From Bacteroidales bacterium (lineage in GTDB: Bacteria; Bacteroidota; Bacteroidia; Bacteroidales; VadinHA17), in the NCBI GenBank assembly GCA_016715075.1, contig JADKBK010000008.1:124001-188000 (forward strand): a stretch of DNA of 64,000 nucleotides, written 5' to 3'. A program made the translations under genes and the position numbers. Position 1 is the stretch's first letter, and each line of letters opens with the position of its first letter. The notes below the pieces were generated by a model. The model saw only the letters and a program-made list of their open reading frames with translations. It had not been told where the DNA came from and made no database searches. Below are positions 39,160 through 48,378 of this stretch, in pieces.

Positions 39160-39762
39160 TTAAAATTTAACTTCAGGTGCCTTTTCGGCTCCTTCAGTAG
39201 CTTCGAAATATGGCTTTGCCTGAAATCCGAACATTCCGGCCAGGAAATTTTGCGGAAATCTCCTGATATATGTATTGTATACCTGAGCCACTTCATTGAA
39301 TTTTCTTCTTTCAACGGAGATCCTGTTTTCGGTACCTTCCAGTTCCACCTGAAGATCCCTGAAATTCTGTGTAGCTTTCAGTTCAGGATATTGTTCGACA
39401 ACAACCATCAGTCTGGAAAGAGCCGAGGAAAGCTGGCCTTGTGCCTGCTGAAACTGCTGCATATTCTCAGCTGTCATTTTTGTCGGATCAATAGTAACAG
39501 ATGTAGCTTTTGCTCTAGCTTCAATTACCTGAGTAAGCGTGGTCTGTTCAAAATTTGCAGCTCCTTTCACAGTGTTCACAAAATTAGGAATGAGGTCAGA
39601 TCTGCGCTGATAAGCTGTTTCGACATTTCCCCATTGGCTGGTGACAGACTCCTGCATAGTGACCATCCCATTATAAGCTTTTGTGCCCCATGAAAATAAT
39701 CCTATTCCTACAAGAACAAAAAAACCTACTATAACTAAAGCTATTAAACAACCTTTTTTCAT
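39160..39762 (-). CDS. lemA: LemA family protein
   Basis: A 200-residue LemA protein: a short cytoplasmic start (MKKGCLIALVIVGFFVLVGI, one N-terminal helix) and the helical LemA core with YNGMVTMQESVTSQWGNVETAYQRRSDLIPNF in part, RLMVVVEQYPELKATQNF and the YNTYIRRFPQNFLAGMFGF end. I chose the Met at 39762 because it opens the helix; an upstream Met at 39810 adds 16 residues with no homology. LemA is an inner-membrane protein of unresolved role, first of the operon with the TPM genes. Confidence 0.9.
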   Translation of the reverse strand: MKKGCLIALVIVGFFVLVGIGLFSWGTKAYNGMVTMQESVTSQWGNVETAYQRRSDLIPNFVNTVKGAANFEQTTLTQVIEARAKATSVTIDPTKMTAENMQQFQQAQGQLSSALSRLMVVVEQYPELKATQNFRDLQVELEGTENRISVERRKFNEVAQVYNTYIRRFPQNFLAGMFGFQAKPYFEATEGAEKAPEVKF

Positions 39763-39927
39763 TTTATTGCTTTTTAAAATTTCAACAAATTTAACATTTA
39801 AACAGCTCATTAACCAGTCAGTAGTATAATATTTTTTTCACATAATACCGGGGAGGCTGAAGGGAGATTGAAGTGGATCCTTTTATTTGTAACTATGTAT
39901 CACACTGAGTCACAATTTTGCATTGAA

Positions 39928-39959
39928 TTGAATTTCCATTTTTAAAATGATTATTTTTG
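39928..39959 (+). promoter_or_regulatory. ddl promoter
   Basis: TTG (39928-39930) and TATTTTTG (39952-39959) are separated by 21 bases. The ddl ATG is 20 bases further. Confidence 0.55.
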
Positions 39960-39978
39960 GGTCAACAAACATTCTTAT

Positions 39979-40950
39979 ATGAAGACAATAGCAATAGTTG
40001 CAGGAGGTGATTCCTCCGAGTTCGGGATTTCAGTTAAAAGTGCGAATGAAGTAAGTAAAGTTCTTTCTTCCAGATATATAACATATGTGATAACAATTCG
40101 TGGAACCAACTGGTATTGGGAGGACCAGAAGGGCAGGTTTCATAATATTGACAAGAATGATTTCAGTCTGATTGCTGATGACAACCGGATCAGATTTAAT
40201 GCGGTCTTTATTGCCATCCATGGGACGCCGGGAGAGAATGGCTTGCTGCAGGGGTATTTCGACATGATGGGCATTCCATATACAAGTTGCGGAGCTTTCT
40301 GTTCTGCCCTTGCATTCAACAAGCAGGCCTGCAAGCTATTTCTGAAAGATTCATCGATACCTATGGCTGTTTCCATACTTGTAAGAACCGGAGAAAGGAT
40401 CGATCCGGATGAAATCTTAAACCAGACAGGATTGCCCTGTTTTGTCAAGCCCAATGACAGCGGTTCAAGCTTCGGGGTAACAAAAGTAAAGAAGAAAGAT
40501 GATCTTCTGCCGGCCATAGATACTGCTTCAAAAGAGAGTAATGAGGTTATCATAGAAGCGTTTATGGATGGCCGCGAAGTAGCTTGCGGTGTCTTGAAAA
40601 CAAAGAAGGAGTCAATAGTCTTTCCGGTTACTGAAATAATAAGCAAAAACGAGTTCTTCGATTATGAGGCAAAGTACACTCCCGGAAATTCAGATGAGGT
40701 TACTCCTGCAAACATGCCGGAGGAAATTACTGATGAGATCCGCAGGCTCAGTTCACTGATATATGACCTTCTCGGGTGCAAGGGAATAGTAAGGGTCGAC
40801 TTTATAGTTATTAACAGTCAGCCATATTTCCTTGAGATCAATACCATTCCCGGGATGACAGAAGAGAGCCTTATCCCTAAACAGGCAAAGGCTGCCGGAA
40901 TTCCACTTGAAGATCTCTATTCAAAGGTTGTAGAAGATCTCTTTGAATAA
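39979..40950 (+). CDS. ddl: D-alanine--D-alanine ligase
   Basis: The 323-residue ATP-grasp enzyme makes the D-Ala-D-Ala dipeptide used by MurF. It has KTIAIVAGGDSSEFGISVKSA at the N-terminus, HGTPGENGLLQGYFDMMGIPY, FVKPNDSGSSFGVTKVK and the C-terminal LEINTIPGMTEESLIPKQAK. The product feeds the MurF-Alr fusion encoded at 15.2-17.7 kb. It has its own promoter. Confidence 0.96.
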   Translation: MKTIAIVAGGDSSEFGISVKSANEVSKVLSSRYITYVITIRGTNWYWEDQKGRFHNIDKNDFSLIADDNRIRFNAVFIAIHGTPGENGLLQGYFDMMGIPYTSCGAFCSALAFNKQACKLFLKDSSIPMAVSILVRTGERIDPDEILNQTGLPCFVKPNDSGSSFGVTKVKKKDDLLPAIDTASKESNEVIIEAFMDGREVACGVLKTKKESIVFPVTEIISKNEFFDYEAKYTPGNSDEVTPANMPEEITDEIRRLSSLIYDLLGCKGIVRVDFIVINSQPYFLEINTIPGMTEESLIPKQAKAAGIPLEDLYSKVVEDLFE

Positions 40951-41002
40951 TATTTCCTCTGAATAAACTAAGTGCTATCTCTGTAAAATCGTAAAGAGGA
41001 TA

Positions 41003-41040
41003 CACAGAGAGCCACGGAGGATTCACAGAGATCCACAGAG
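41003..41040. repeat. CACAGAG-type low-complexity repeat
   Basis: Three CACAGAG words and one CACGGAG in 38 bases between ddl and the Gfo/Idh gene, related to the repeat at 22848-22875. Confidence 0.5.
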
Positions 41041-41065
41041 GAAGAAATATATTAACATAAAGTTA

Positions 41066-42466
41066 TTACTTTCCCTTTGCCAATTTGAGTGCGCTTGTGG
41101 TTGTATAATATTTTGTGATCATGCATGGCACCTCCCAATCGGGGAGCTTACCCTCTTTCATGTATTCAAGAAATTTTGCAGTAACCTGTCCAAAATGTTC
41201 CTCATGTCCCACCCTGTATTTCTTAGGGATATCTATTTTTAAAGAATTCTTTCCGATATCTTCAATACCCAGGCTGTCATAAGGAAGAGTGGCCAGAACC
41301 TCTTTCAGTTTTGCCCTGAAATCATTTATCCTGTTTCCTTTTATATTCTCAATAAAAAGTGTTGGAACAAACTTCTCTTCGGCTCCCTGCTTTATAACAA
41401 GATCACAGTTTGTTCCATGCATTATTGAATAATGGGTATCGCCTCCACCCGGAGGAGCCTGGTATTTCCATTCAACCGAAACTTTTGCATAGATGCCTTT
41501 CAGCTGGTACACCATCTCCCCGTTGGAAAAGACATTCAGTGCTCCGTCTTTAATATCCTGCTGAAGATAATCCGGGAAAGTATCGAGTCCGGTGACTCCT
41601 TTAAATTCATCCTTTGAGATCAGGGTAGGCCATCTCCTGGCTGCGATCATTTTTACATCTGCCGTATTCAGACTCTGTTCAGGGAAGCATTCCCACTGAA
41701 TAAGGTCCACGAGGTGAGTAGTGACATCCACAATTCCCTCACCCTGCTGCCTTACATCAAAAAACCAGGCCGGTCGGATCAGCGGACTGCCCGACACAAC
41801 TTTCGAGAAATGATGTACACTAACCTTTGTGACTGCCGGCTCCTCCCGGCTGCCTGCTTTAAGCTCACCAAAGAGTTCACTCTTATGTGAAAGAAGCTTC
41901 TGCAGTATTGTTGTCACTTCAAACCTCTCTGTCATAACGTCGTACAGAAGAAGACCCTTCTCTTTAGCTGAGGTAAATGCCGATTCAAGGGATGGAAAGT
42001 CATCAGGATCAATTATCATCGGCTTATCGGCCAGTACATTTAATCCGGCAGTGACCGATTTTGTTATATATTCGGCTTTCTTCTTATTATTCCCCGATAA
42101 TACAACAACATTTCCTGCCTTTTCAGATAGCATCTTCGCGAAAAAATCGGGACCTGTGTAGACAATTTCATTCCAGGCAGTGGGATTTACTGCTCTTCCA
42201 TTATAGGAATTTATTCTTGCAATATGCTGCAGACAATCAGGGCCTTCCGGGGCATACACATGTACATCCGGGGATACCTGCTCATACATCCGCTTCTGAA
42301 CCAGGGCAGCATGAAAATGACCTGGATCAACTGTAATAAGTTCTACCTGATAATTATTCTCCATAGGTTCACCTTTTTTTTCACTTGCTGCTTGTTTTGA
42401 TTTTCCTGATCCGCAGGAAAATAAAACAAGTGCAACCGGGGCAATTAATAATAGCAGTTTCGTCAT
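41066..42466 (-). CDS. Gfo/Idh/MocA-family oxidoreductase lipoprotein
   Basis: The 466-residue protein has a lipobox (VLFSC18), then a Rossmann-type NAD(P) fold (ELITVDPGHFHAALVQKRMY, VVVLSGNNKKKAEYITKSV, LADKPMI) and a Gfo/Idh C-terminal domain extended by ~100 residues. The usual GxGxxG is weakened to ITVDPGHFHAA. Members act on sugars or sugar-like substrates, and lipoprotein forms are frequent in Bacteroidota. It shares strand with the UroD-like gene upstream (38-base gap), suggesting one operon. The substrate is unknown. Confidence 0.82.
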   Translation of the reverse strand: MTKLLLLIAPVALVLFSCGSGKSKQAASEKKGEPMENNYQVELITVDPGHFHAALVQKRMYEQVSPDVHVYAPEGPDCLQHIARINSYNGRAVNPTAWNEIVYTGPDFFAKMLSEKAGNVVVLSGNNKKKAEYITKSVTAGLNVLADKPMIIDPDDFPSLESAFTSAKEKGLLLYDVMTERFEVTTILQKLLSHKSELFGELKAGSREEPAVTKVSVHHFSKVVSGSPLIRPAWFFDVRQQGEGIVDVTTHLVDLIQWECFPEQSLNTADVKMIAARRWPTLISKDEFKGVTGLDTFPDYLQQDIKDGALNVFSNGEMVYQLKGIYAKVSVEWKYQAPPGGGDTHYSIMHGTNCDLVIKQGAEEKFVPTLFIENIKGNRINDFRAKLKEVLATLPYDSLGIEDIGKNSLKIDIPKKYRVGHEEHFGQVTAKFLEYMKEGKLPDWEVPCMITKYYTTTSALKLAKGK

Positions 42467-42504
42467 TTTTCAATTAATTATTTTCTGTTTTTCAATCTTA
42501 CGGC

Positions 42505-43548
42505 TCAACGGGGAACTGAATACTCATTCACGGCATCGATGAAGGCCTGTATATTATCGCTGCTGACATCCGGTGGCATTCCGCCTCCGGCTGACCATAT
42601 AATCCTGGAATGATCATCAGATTCACCAAAGGCTTTTTCAACAGCCTGTCTCACCTGTTCAGCTGTTCCGGATGCCAGAATATCTCTGGGAGGTATATTT
42701 CCCACAAGAACAACTTCCGGACCTGCAAGTTTGCGTATTTCTCCGAGAGAGTGCTCAAAGGAGAAATTGAACATATTAACACCCAGCTCTTTCAGATATC
42801 TGGCTGTTATCAAACCGTCGGAATCATTGTGAAGGAATCTTGCTTTCGCGTCTGTACAACTAAATATCTGCCTGAAATACGGAAGAGCAAATTCCTTAAA
42901 ATCATCTTCTCCGATAAATCCGATTATATCATCAAGGATCAGCACACCATCAATAGAGGGAAAACATTCCTTTTGCCATTTCAGCCAGTCGCACACAAAA
43001 AGGGTAATTTTCCCGAGCAGCTTATGAGTACTTTCCGGGTCGGTACCAATAGCTGTCATCAATTCGGTTGTTCCCATAAGAAAGCTGGCGATATTCATTG
43101 GCCCCCTGGCTATTGCGAATCTAATCTGATGGTCGTTATTAACTATATTTACCTGGTTGTTTTTTAACCGGTTGATCATAAATGGCAATAAGCCGTCCGT
43201 TTTCACACATGGGTTCGGAAGTCTGGCTGCCTCTTCAATACCGGTAATGACCTTTTCCGCATGAGGAAGGCTTTTTTCAAGGAAGATCATCCGGGAACCG
43301 AAGGCGGAAGGTTCGGTACACATCCCGTATTCTGACCAGAATCCGGGGAGAAACCATAAATCTGGGAAAGTGTTGACAGCTTTAAGGTTTGATCTGAACC
43401 ACATCTCATCAGAGGAATAATAGTCCATTTTTGAGATCCCGTACCATCCAGGGATCCAGGGACTGTCAATTATAAATCCGGCAGGCTGATAGTCGAGCTT
43501 TCCGCGTCCGATCAGTGGTAAAAGGTCATTCCATGCAGAATTACGCAT
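42505..43548 (-). CDS. Uroporphyrinogen decarboxylase-family protein
   Basis: The 347-residue protein resembles the URO-D/MtaA fold. It has RNSAWNDLLPLIGRGKLDY at the start, GPMNIASFLMGTTELMTAI, DGVLILDDIIGFIGEDDF and HNDSDGLITARYLKELGVN. It is not the heme enzyme, because it lacks the N-terminal RQAGRY motif. Such paralogues are often methyltransferases or act on unknown metabolites. It is the first gene of a likely pair with the Gfo/Idh lipoprotein. Confidence 0.75.
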   Translation of the reverse strand: MRNSAWNDLLPLIGRGKLDYQPAGFIIDSPWIPGWYGISKMDYYSSDEMWFRSNLKAVNTFPDLWFLPGFWSEYGMCTEPSAFGSRMIFLEKSLPHAEKVITGIEEAARLPNPCVKTDGLLPFMINRLKNNQVNIVNNDHQIRFAIARGPMNIASFLMGTTELMTAIGTDPESTHKLLGKITLFVCDWLKWQKECFPSIDGVLILDDIIGFIGEDDFKEFALPYFRQIFSCTDAKARFLHNDSDGLITARYLKELGVNMFNFSFEHSLGEIRKLAGPEVVLVGNIPPRDILASGTAEQVRQAVEKAFGESDDHSRIIWSAGGGMPPDVSSDNIQAFIDAVNEYSVPR

Positions 43549-43713
43549 AATTATTCAGATCGATTCACTCAGTTTTAATATTAGCAATTTTTAATGACAA
43601 ACATTAAGAATAACAGAATTTTTTATTCCATTATCATATTAGGCCTGATGCAATCTTCATCCGGATCCGTCTCATCTACCAGAGAATATAGCGAAAGTCA
43701 GTTTTCCTGTGAC

Positions 43714-43787
43714 ACCCCTAAATCCCCCAAGGGGGACTTTTTGAAAAACAGTGATTCAAAAAGCCCCCCCTGGGGGGTTTGGGGGTA
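43714..43787. repeat. Imperfect long inverted repeat, MITE-like
   Basis: Two arms of ~33 bases (ACCCCTAAATCCCCCAAGGG... and ...TGGGGGGTTTGGGGGT) can fold back with a short AACAGTG-type loop; the inner part pairs GACTTTTTGAA against TTCAAAAAGCC. It lies 39 bases past the gcvP stop and may terminate gcvP as well as being a dispersed repeat. No gene is seen in 43549-43826 apart from a doubtful 64-residue ORF. Confidence 0.65.
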
Positions 43788-43826
43788 GAAACACTTTTTA
43801 TACTTCAGTCCTAAGAAAGTGCCAAT

Positions 43827-46748
43827 TTATTCGAGACCCTCTGCCCCGGGAGAGAGATTTTGGATGATGCTTATTGTCTCTTTTCTGTAGGCATCAATCG
43901 GATCACAGGTACAGACGAGGTTTCTGTCGCCATAGCCATCATCAATCCGTCCAACTGATGGCCAGAATTTATTTTCGATCACCCATTTGAGCGGAAAGGC
44001 TGCCTTTTGACGTTCATACTTATGATTCCACATGTCAGCTGCAATGACATGGATGGTATGAGGAGCATTTTTCAGAACATTGTCCTCTTTATCCGATATG
44101 CCCTCCCTTATCTCCTGAATTTCAGCATATATCGACTTCATGGCGCTTATAAATTTATCCAGTTCCCTGAGTGATTCCGATTCAGTTGGTTCAACCATGA
44201 GGGTGCCATGTACGGGAAACGATAGTGTAGGAGCGTGAAATCCGTAATCCATCAACCTCTTCGCAATATCTGCCTCTGTTATTCCAGCTTCACCTTTAAA
44301 ATTCCTGCAATCGAGGATCATCTCATGTGCAACAAATCCATGCTTTCCCGTATAGAGAGTTTTAAACCATCCCTTTAAAGCAGCTGAGATATAGTTGGCG
44401 TTAAGGATCGCAATTTTTGTGGCCCTGGTTAATCCTGCGGCACCCATCATCATAACATATGCATGTGAAATGGTCAACACGTGTCCGCTTCCGAAAGGTG
44501 CACCTGCAACCGCAGTAATGCCATGACTACCGCCAGATTTAATCATTGGATGGGAAGGAAGGTATTCGGCAAGTTTTTCATTCACCAGAATGGGGCCCAT
44601 ACCAGGTCCGCCACCCCCATGGGGTATTGCAAATGTTTTATGGAGGTTAAGATGGCAGACGTCAGCGCCGATATGACCCGGACTGGTAAGGCCAACCTGG
44701 GCATTCATATTTGCACCGTCCATGTAAACAAGTCCTCCGTTTGCATGGATTATCTCTGTCATTTCTGTCACCGCTTCTTCATAAACGCCATGGGTGGAAG
44801 GATAGGTTATCATGAAGCAGGCAAGGTCGGCCTTATGCTCCTCAGCCTTCTTTTTCAGGTCTTCGACGCTGATATTTCCTTTATCATCACACTCCACAAC
44901 AATTACTTCCATTCCTGCCATAACTGCGCTGGCAGGGTTAGTGCCGTGTGCTGAGGATGGGATCAGGGCTTTGTTCCTATGTTCGTCTCCCCTGTTCAAA
45001 TGGTACTCACGGATAACCATCAATCCCGTGTATTCACCTGCAGCGCCTGAGTTGGGCTGAAATGATATAGATGAAAAACCTGTTATCTCCTTGAGAACCT
45101 CACCCAGCTCATTCAATATCTGATAATATCCTACAGCCTGGTCAGCCGGGACAAAAGGATGAATATTTCCGAATTCAGGCCAGCTCATGGCAAATAATGA
45201 GGAGGCAGGATTAAGTTTCATTGTGCATGAGCCCAGGGATATCATGCTGTGGGTCAGTGAAAAATCCTTCCTTTCCAGCATTTTAATATATCGCATCATT
45301 TCGGTCTCACTCCGGTAATTTTTAAATGTGCCTCCCTTAAGAAATTCTGATTTTCTCAGGAATTTATCCTCGATACATTTGCAGCTGCAATAGCCGCTTA
45401 CATTGTCATGACTTTTGCCTGCAGCTTTTGCGAATATACCGACTATTGTATTAAGCTCGCCAAAAGTTGTTATTTCATCGGTACTTATGCTGACAGTATT
45501 CTCATCGGGGTAATAGAAATTCATCTCGGCCTCCAGGGCCAGTTTCCTTATTGTTTCTATGGAGGCTGAACCATTCAGGTCAATCCGGAGTGTATCAAAA
45601 TAGGAGGAATTAAGCTGCCTGTATCCCAGATTACGCAAGCTGTTATTCAGTGTGCAGGTCATATTGAGGATATGCCCGGCAATTTTTTTCAAGCCATCAG
45701 AACCATGATACTGGGCATACATGCCTGACATTATTGCAAGAAGAGCCTGGGCTGTGCAAATATTTGAAGTGGCTCTCTCACGCTTTATATGCTGTTCTCT
45801 TGTCTGGAGTGCCATTCTTAGGGCACTGTTTCCCTGGACGTCGACAGATACGCCTATTATTCTGCCAGGCATACTCCGCTTCAGTTCGTCCCTGGTTGCA
45901 AAAAATCCGGCATGAGGTCCTCCGAAGCTCATTGGAAGTCCCATCCTCTGACTGGACCCGACAACGATGTCGGCTCCCCATTCACCGGGAGGCGTCAGAA
46001 TGGCGAGGCTCATCAGGTCAGCAGCAACTCCGACAAGCATGCCTGCTGAATGCGCCAGATCTGTAAAGGATTTATAATCCCGTATCTGTCCCGAAGCAGC
46101 CGGATACTGAACCATTGCACCGAAAAATGGTCCGTCAAAATATGCCTCGGTATATTTTCCAATAACAAGCTCTATTCCCAAAGGCTTTGACCTCGTTTTA
46201 ATCACATCGAGTGTCTGCGGAAACATATCACTATCGACAAAAAATAAATTTTTGCCTGCTTTAACAGCATCTCTCGATCGGGCATTGTACATCATTATCA
46301 TGGCTTCCGCAGCTGCAGTTGATTCATCAAGCAGGGACGCATTAGCGATCTGCATGCCTGTGAGTTCAATTATCATTGTCTGGAAATTCAGGAGAGCCTC
46401 CAGCCGACCCTGTGAAATCTCAGCCTGGTAAGGAGTATATGATGTATACCAGGAAGGATTCTCCAGTACATTCCGTGTAATAACTGACAAGGGAGCCACT
46501 CCGTAGTAGCCCTGACCAATAAATGACCTGAACATTTTATTCTTTCTGCCGGCAGCCCTTATATGATTCAGATATTCAAATTCACTCATTGCAGGAGGCA
46601 GCCGGAGAGGCCTTTTTATCATAATTGATGCCGGAACAATTTTTTCGATCAGCTGATCAAGTGAATTAACTCCAACAGTATTAAGCATCTGTGGCAGATC
46701 CTCATCACCCGGACCAATATGACGGTTAGCAAAATTATCTGATATCAT
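43827..46748 (-). CDS. gcvP: Glycine dehydrogenase (P-protein, single chain)
   Basis: The ~973-residue PLP enzyme decarboxylates glycine in the glycine cleavage system. It shows FIGQGYYGVAPLSVITRNV, YQAEISQGRLEALLNFQ, the second-half MISLGSCTMKLNPASSL and the PLP lysine in HLNLHKTFAIPHGGGGPGMG. Start is ATG 46748 (MISDNFANRHIGP); the in-frame ATG at 46778 adds ten residues with no homology. GcvT and GcvH are not nearby. The enzyme links to folate one-carbon units together with Fhs at 55 kb. Confidence 0.95.
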   Translation of the reverse strand: MISDNFANRHIGPGDEDLPQMLNTVGVNSLDQLIEKIVPASIMIKRPLRLPPAMSEFEYLNHIRAAGRKNKMFRSFIGQGYYGVAPLSVITRNVLENPSWYTSYTPYQAEISQGRLEALLNFQTMIIELTGMQIANASLLDESTAAAEAMIMMYNARSRDAVKAGKNLFFVDSDMFPQTLDVIKTRSKPLGIELVIGKYTEAYFDGPFFGAMVQYPAASGQIRDYKSFTDLAHSAGMLVGVAADLMSLAILTPPGEWGADIVVGSSQRMGLPMSFGGPHAGFFATRDELKRSMPGRIIGVSVDVQGNSALRMALQTREQHIKRERATSNICTAQALLAIMSGMYAQYHGSDGLKKIAGHILNMTCTLNNSLRNLGYRQLNSSYFDTLRIDLNGSASIETIRKLALEAEMNFYYPDENTVSISTDEITTFGELNTIVGIFAKAAGKSHDNVSGYCSCKCIEDKFLRKSEFLKGGTFKNYRSETEMMRYIKMLERKDFSLTHSMISLGSCTMKLNPASSLFAMSWPEFGNIHPFVPADQAVGYYQILNELGEVLKEITGFSSISFQPNSGAAGEYTGLMVIREYHLNRGDEHRNKALIPSSAHGTNPASAVMAGMEVIVVECDDKGNISVEDLKKKAEEHKADLACFMITYPSTHGVYEEAVTEMTEIIHANGGLVYMDGANMNAQVGLTSPGHIGADVCHLNLHKTFAIPHGGGGPGMGPILVNEKLAEYLPSHPMIKSGGSHGITAVAGAPFGSGHVLTISHAYVMMMGAAGLTRATKIAILNANYISAALKGWFKTLYTGKHGFVAHEMILDCRNFKGEAGITEADIAKRLMDYGFHAPTLSFPVHGTLMVEPTESESLRELDKFISAMKSIYAEIQEIREGISDKEDNVLKNAPHTIHVIAADMWNHKYERQKAAFPLKWVIENKFWPSVGRIDDGYGDRNLVCTCDPIDAYRKETISIIQNLSPGAEGLE

Positions 46749-46785
46749 ACGTAACAGTTTAGTATCTATGAATAACAATGTTTTA

Positions 46786-46803
46786 TTATCCGGGTTCGGA
46801 TAA
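46786..46803. repeat. Inverted repeat in the gcvP leader
   Basis: TTATCCG and CGGATAA (7 bp each) around GGTT, between the gcvP -7 box and its ATG. It could be an operator or an attenuating RNA hairpin. It does not look like a glycine riboswitch. Confidence 0.35.
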
Positions 46804-46831
46804 CCCTAAAAAATCATCATGAAACAAGATG

Positions 46832-46839
46832 CAAAATTA
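46832..46839 (-). promoter_or_regulatory. gcvP -7 element
   Basis: TAATTTTG on the minus strand, 83 bases upstream of the gcvP ATG. No TTG at consensus spacing. Confidence 0.45.
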
Positions 46840-46851
46840 GGAGTATTATTT

Positions 46852-47487
46852 TTATGAAAAATGGGGATTTGTCATCCTTTCCTTTTCAATTGTAGTTTGG
46901 CTGCCATGTCCTGGATACACTACAGTCGATGGTGGAAGAACAAATAGTCTGTTCTGAATACTGCGTATAAGTGTAGCATGATTACCACCTTCCAGGTCTG
47001 TCCTACCTATACTCCCTGCAAAAAGTGCATCTCCGGTAAAAACGACGCCGCTCTTTTCACTATAAAATGCCATACTCCCTGATGAATGTCCCGGCACATG
47101 CAGTGCCTTCAGTTCGACATTTCCGAATTTAATAACCTGACCATCGGTTATGAATCCTTCAGGCTCAGGAGGCTCATTCATTGTAAGACCAAAAAGCGCA
47201 GCATGCTGAACGGACTTTTTTCTATTGTACTCATCATCAAGAGCTGACAGTGCTTTCAGGTTATACTTTTCGAGGATGAAACTGTTACCAAAAATATGAT
47301 CAAGATGGCAATGTGTATTTAAAAGTAAGACAGGATTGAGTTTTTTACTCTCAATAAACCTGACAAAAACGTCAAATTCAGAGCTGTCATAACAACCGCA
47401 ATCAATAATAGCACAATCGCCTGACTGATCTGCGAGAATATATGTATTAACTTCTATTGGGGAAAAGACAAGTCTGAATATTTCCAT
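46852..47487 (-). CDS. MBL-fold metal-dependent hydrolase (glyoxalase II-like)
   Basis: The 211-residue protein has the metallo-beta-lactamase ligand motif LNTHCHLDHIFG, then ALHVPGHSSGSMAFY, VFTGDALFAGSIGRTDL and VYPGHGSQTTI. This is the short glyoxalase-II-like hydrolase class of YcbL type. The substrate is a thioester or similar compound and cannot be fixed from sequence. It begins 6 bases after pcm, so both are likely one transcript. Confidence 0.9.
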   Translation of the reverse strand: MEIFRLVFSPIEVNTYILADQSGDCAIIDCGCYDSSEFDVFVRFIESKKLNPVLLLNTHCHLDHIFGNSFILEKYNLKALSALDDEYNRKKSVQHAALFGLTMNEPPEPEGFITDGQVIKFGNVELKALHVPGHSSGSMAFYSEKSGVVFTGDALFAGSIGRTDLEGGNHATLIRSIQNRLFVLPPSTVVYPGHGSQTTIEKERMTNPHFS

Positions 47488-47493
47488 AGTAAT

Positions 47494-48144
47494 TTATTTT
47501 CCGTTAACTGTTCCTTTAAGCATTGGAACAAATATAAAATTTCCATGCTGTGAATATTCAAAGGTTTCGGGGCCTGTCCGTTCCACAACAGTCATTACCT
47601 GGTTGTCAGAACTGCCTAATGGAACTACCAGTCTGCCTCCGGTTTTCAGCTGTTTTAAAAGGGCTTCCGGTACTTCCGGGGCTGCTGCAGTAATTACTAT
47701 CCCGTCGAAAGGTCCGTATTGTGGTTTGCCTTCATATCCGTCGCCGTAAAAAAAATCAGCGGAATAACCCATTGATGTAAGTGTTCTCTGGGCTTTAAGG
47801 AAAAGCTCACGGAATCGTTCTATTGTATAAACCTTTGCACCCATGGCTACAAGAACCGCAGCCTGATAGCCTGATCCCGTACCAACTTCAAGGATCTTAT
47901 CCCTACGCTTTACCCTCAAAAGCGAGCTCTGTACAGCCACGGTGTAAGGCTGTGATATCGTCTGCCCTGATGTGATTGGGAATGCTTTATCCACATAGGC
48001 ATGACTAAGAAAAGCCGGGTCCATAAACATATGCCTTGGAACTGTGTCGATAGCCCTCAATACCTCTTCATCCGTTATCCCTTTCTGTCTCAGCTCTGCA
48101 ACCAGCTTTTTGCGTTTGCCCTTTGCTTCAAACGTATCTGTCAT
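47494..48144 (-). CDS. pcm: Protein-L-isoaspartate O-methyltransferase
   Basis: The 216-residue enzyme methylates isoaspartyl residues to repair damaged proteins. It has AIDTVPRHMFMDPAF, PITSGQTISQPYTVAVQ and the SAM motif ILEVGTGSGYQAAVL. The Met at 48144 (MTDTFEAKGKRKK) fits the family; an upstream Met at 48219 adds 25 residues with no homology and lies before the -7 box at 48176. Pair with the MBL hydrolase. Confidence 0.95.
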   Translation of the reverse strand: MTDTFEAKGKRKKLVAELRQKGITDEEVLRAIDTVPRHMFMDPAFLSHAYVDKAFPITSGQTISQPYTVAVQSSLLRVKRRDKILEVGTGSGYQAAVLVAMGAKVYTIERFRELFLKAQRTLTSMGYSADFFYGDGYEGKPQYGPFDGIVITAAAPEVPEALLKQLKTGGRLVVPLGSSDNQVMTVVERTGPETFEYSQHGNFIFVPMLKGTVNGK

Positions 48145-48175
48145 TTGATATTCCCAAGCATGAATTAAATTGCTG

Positions 48176-48183
48176 CAAAAATA
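48176..48183 (-). promoter_or_regulatory. pcm -7 element
   Basis: TATTTTTG on the minus strand, 31 bases before ATG 48144. Its position excludes the longer pcm start. Confidence 0.45.
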
Positions 48184-48223
48184 TAAAAAATGTAAGACCG
48201 GAGAGGTGATAATAATCATCCAA

Positions 48224-48358
48224 TTATAAACACGATATCAGCCTCTCCCATTCGCCCCTTCTCCCCTTCTCATTTTTTAATCCGTTCTTAAATGATGAGA
48301 TCATTTTCATAAGCCTGACTCCCGGATCGATCCTGAGTGCAATGAAAATTCTTTTCAT
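48224..48358 (-). pseudogene. thpR: Truncated RNA 2',3'-cyclic phosphodiesterase relic
   Basis: A 44-residue frame starts ATG 48356-48358 and reads MKRIFIALRIDPGVRLMKM then ISSFKNGLKNEKGRRGEW. The first ~30 residues match the N-terminus of ThpR/LigT (MKRxFIAL-I-P). Then the frame enters a purine-rich low-complexity stretch (GAGAAGGGGAGAAGGGG) and soon stops. The catalytic HxT motifs are absent, so the gene is non-functional. The stretch resembles the array at 49832-49937. It lies between pcm and the DUF4294 gene on the same strand. Confidence 0.6.
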
Positions 48359-48378
48359 ATTGTTTTAAGGATTGTAGT

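Noticed and set aside
46749..46778. Longer gcvP start
   Set aside because: Adds ten residues with no homology before MISDNFANRHIGP.
46786..46839. Glycine riboswitch before gcvP
   Set aside because: The leader is under 90 bases and holds only one small hairpin.
48145..48219. Longer pcm start
   Set aside because: It would begin before the -7 box at 48176 and has no homology.
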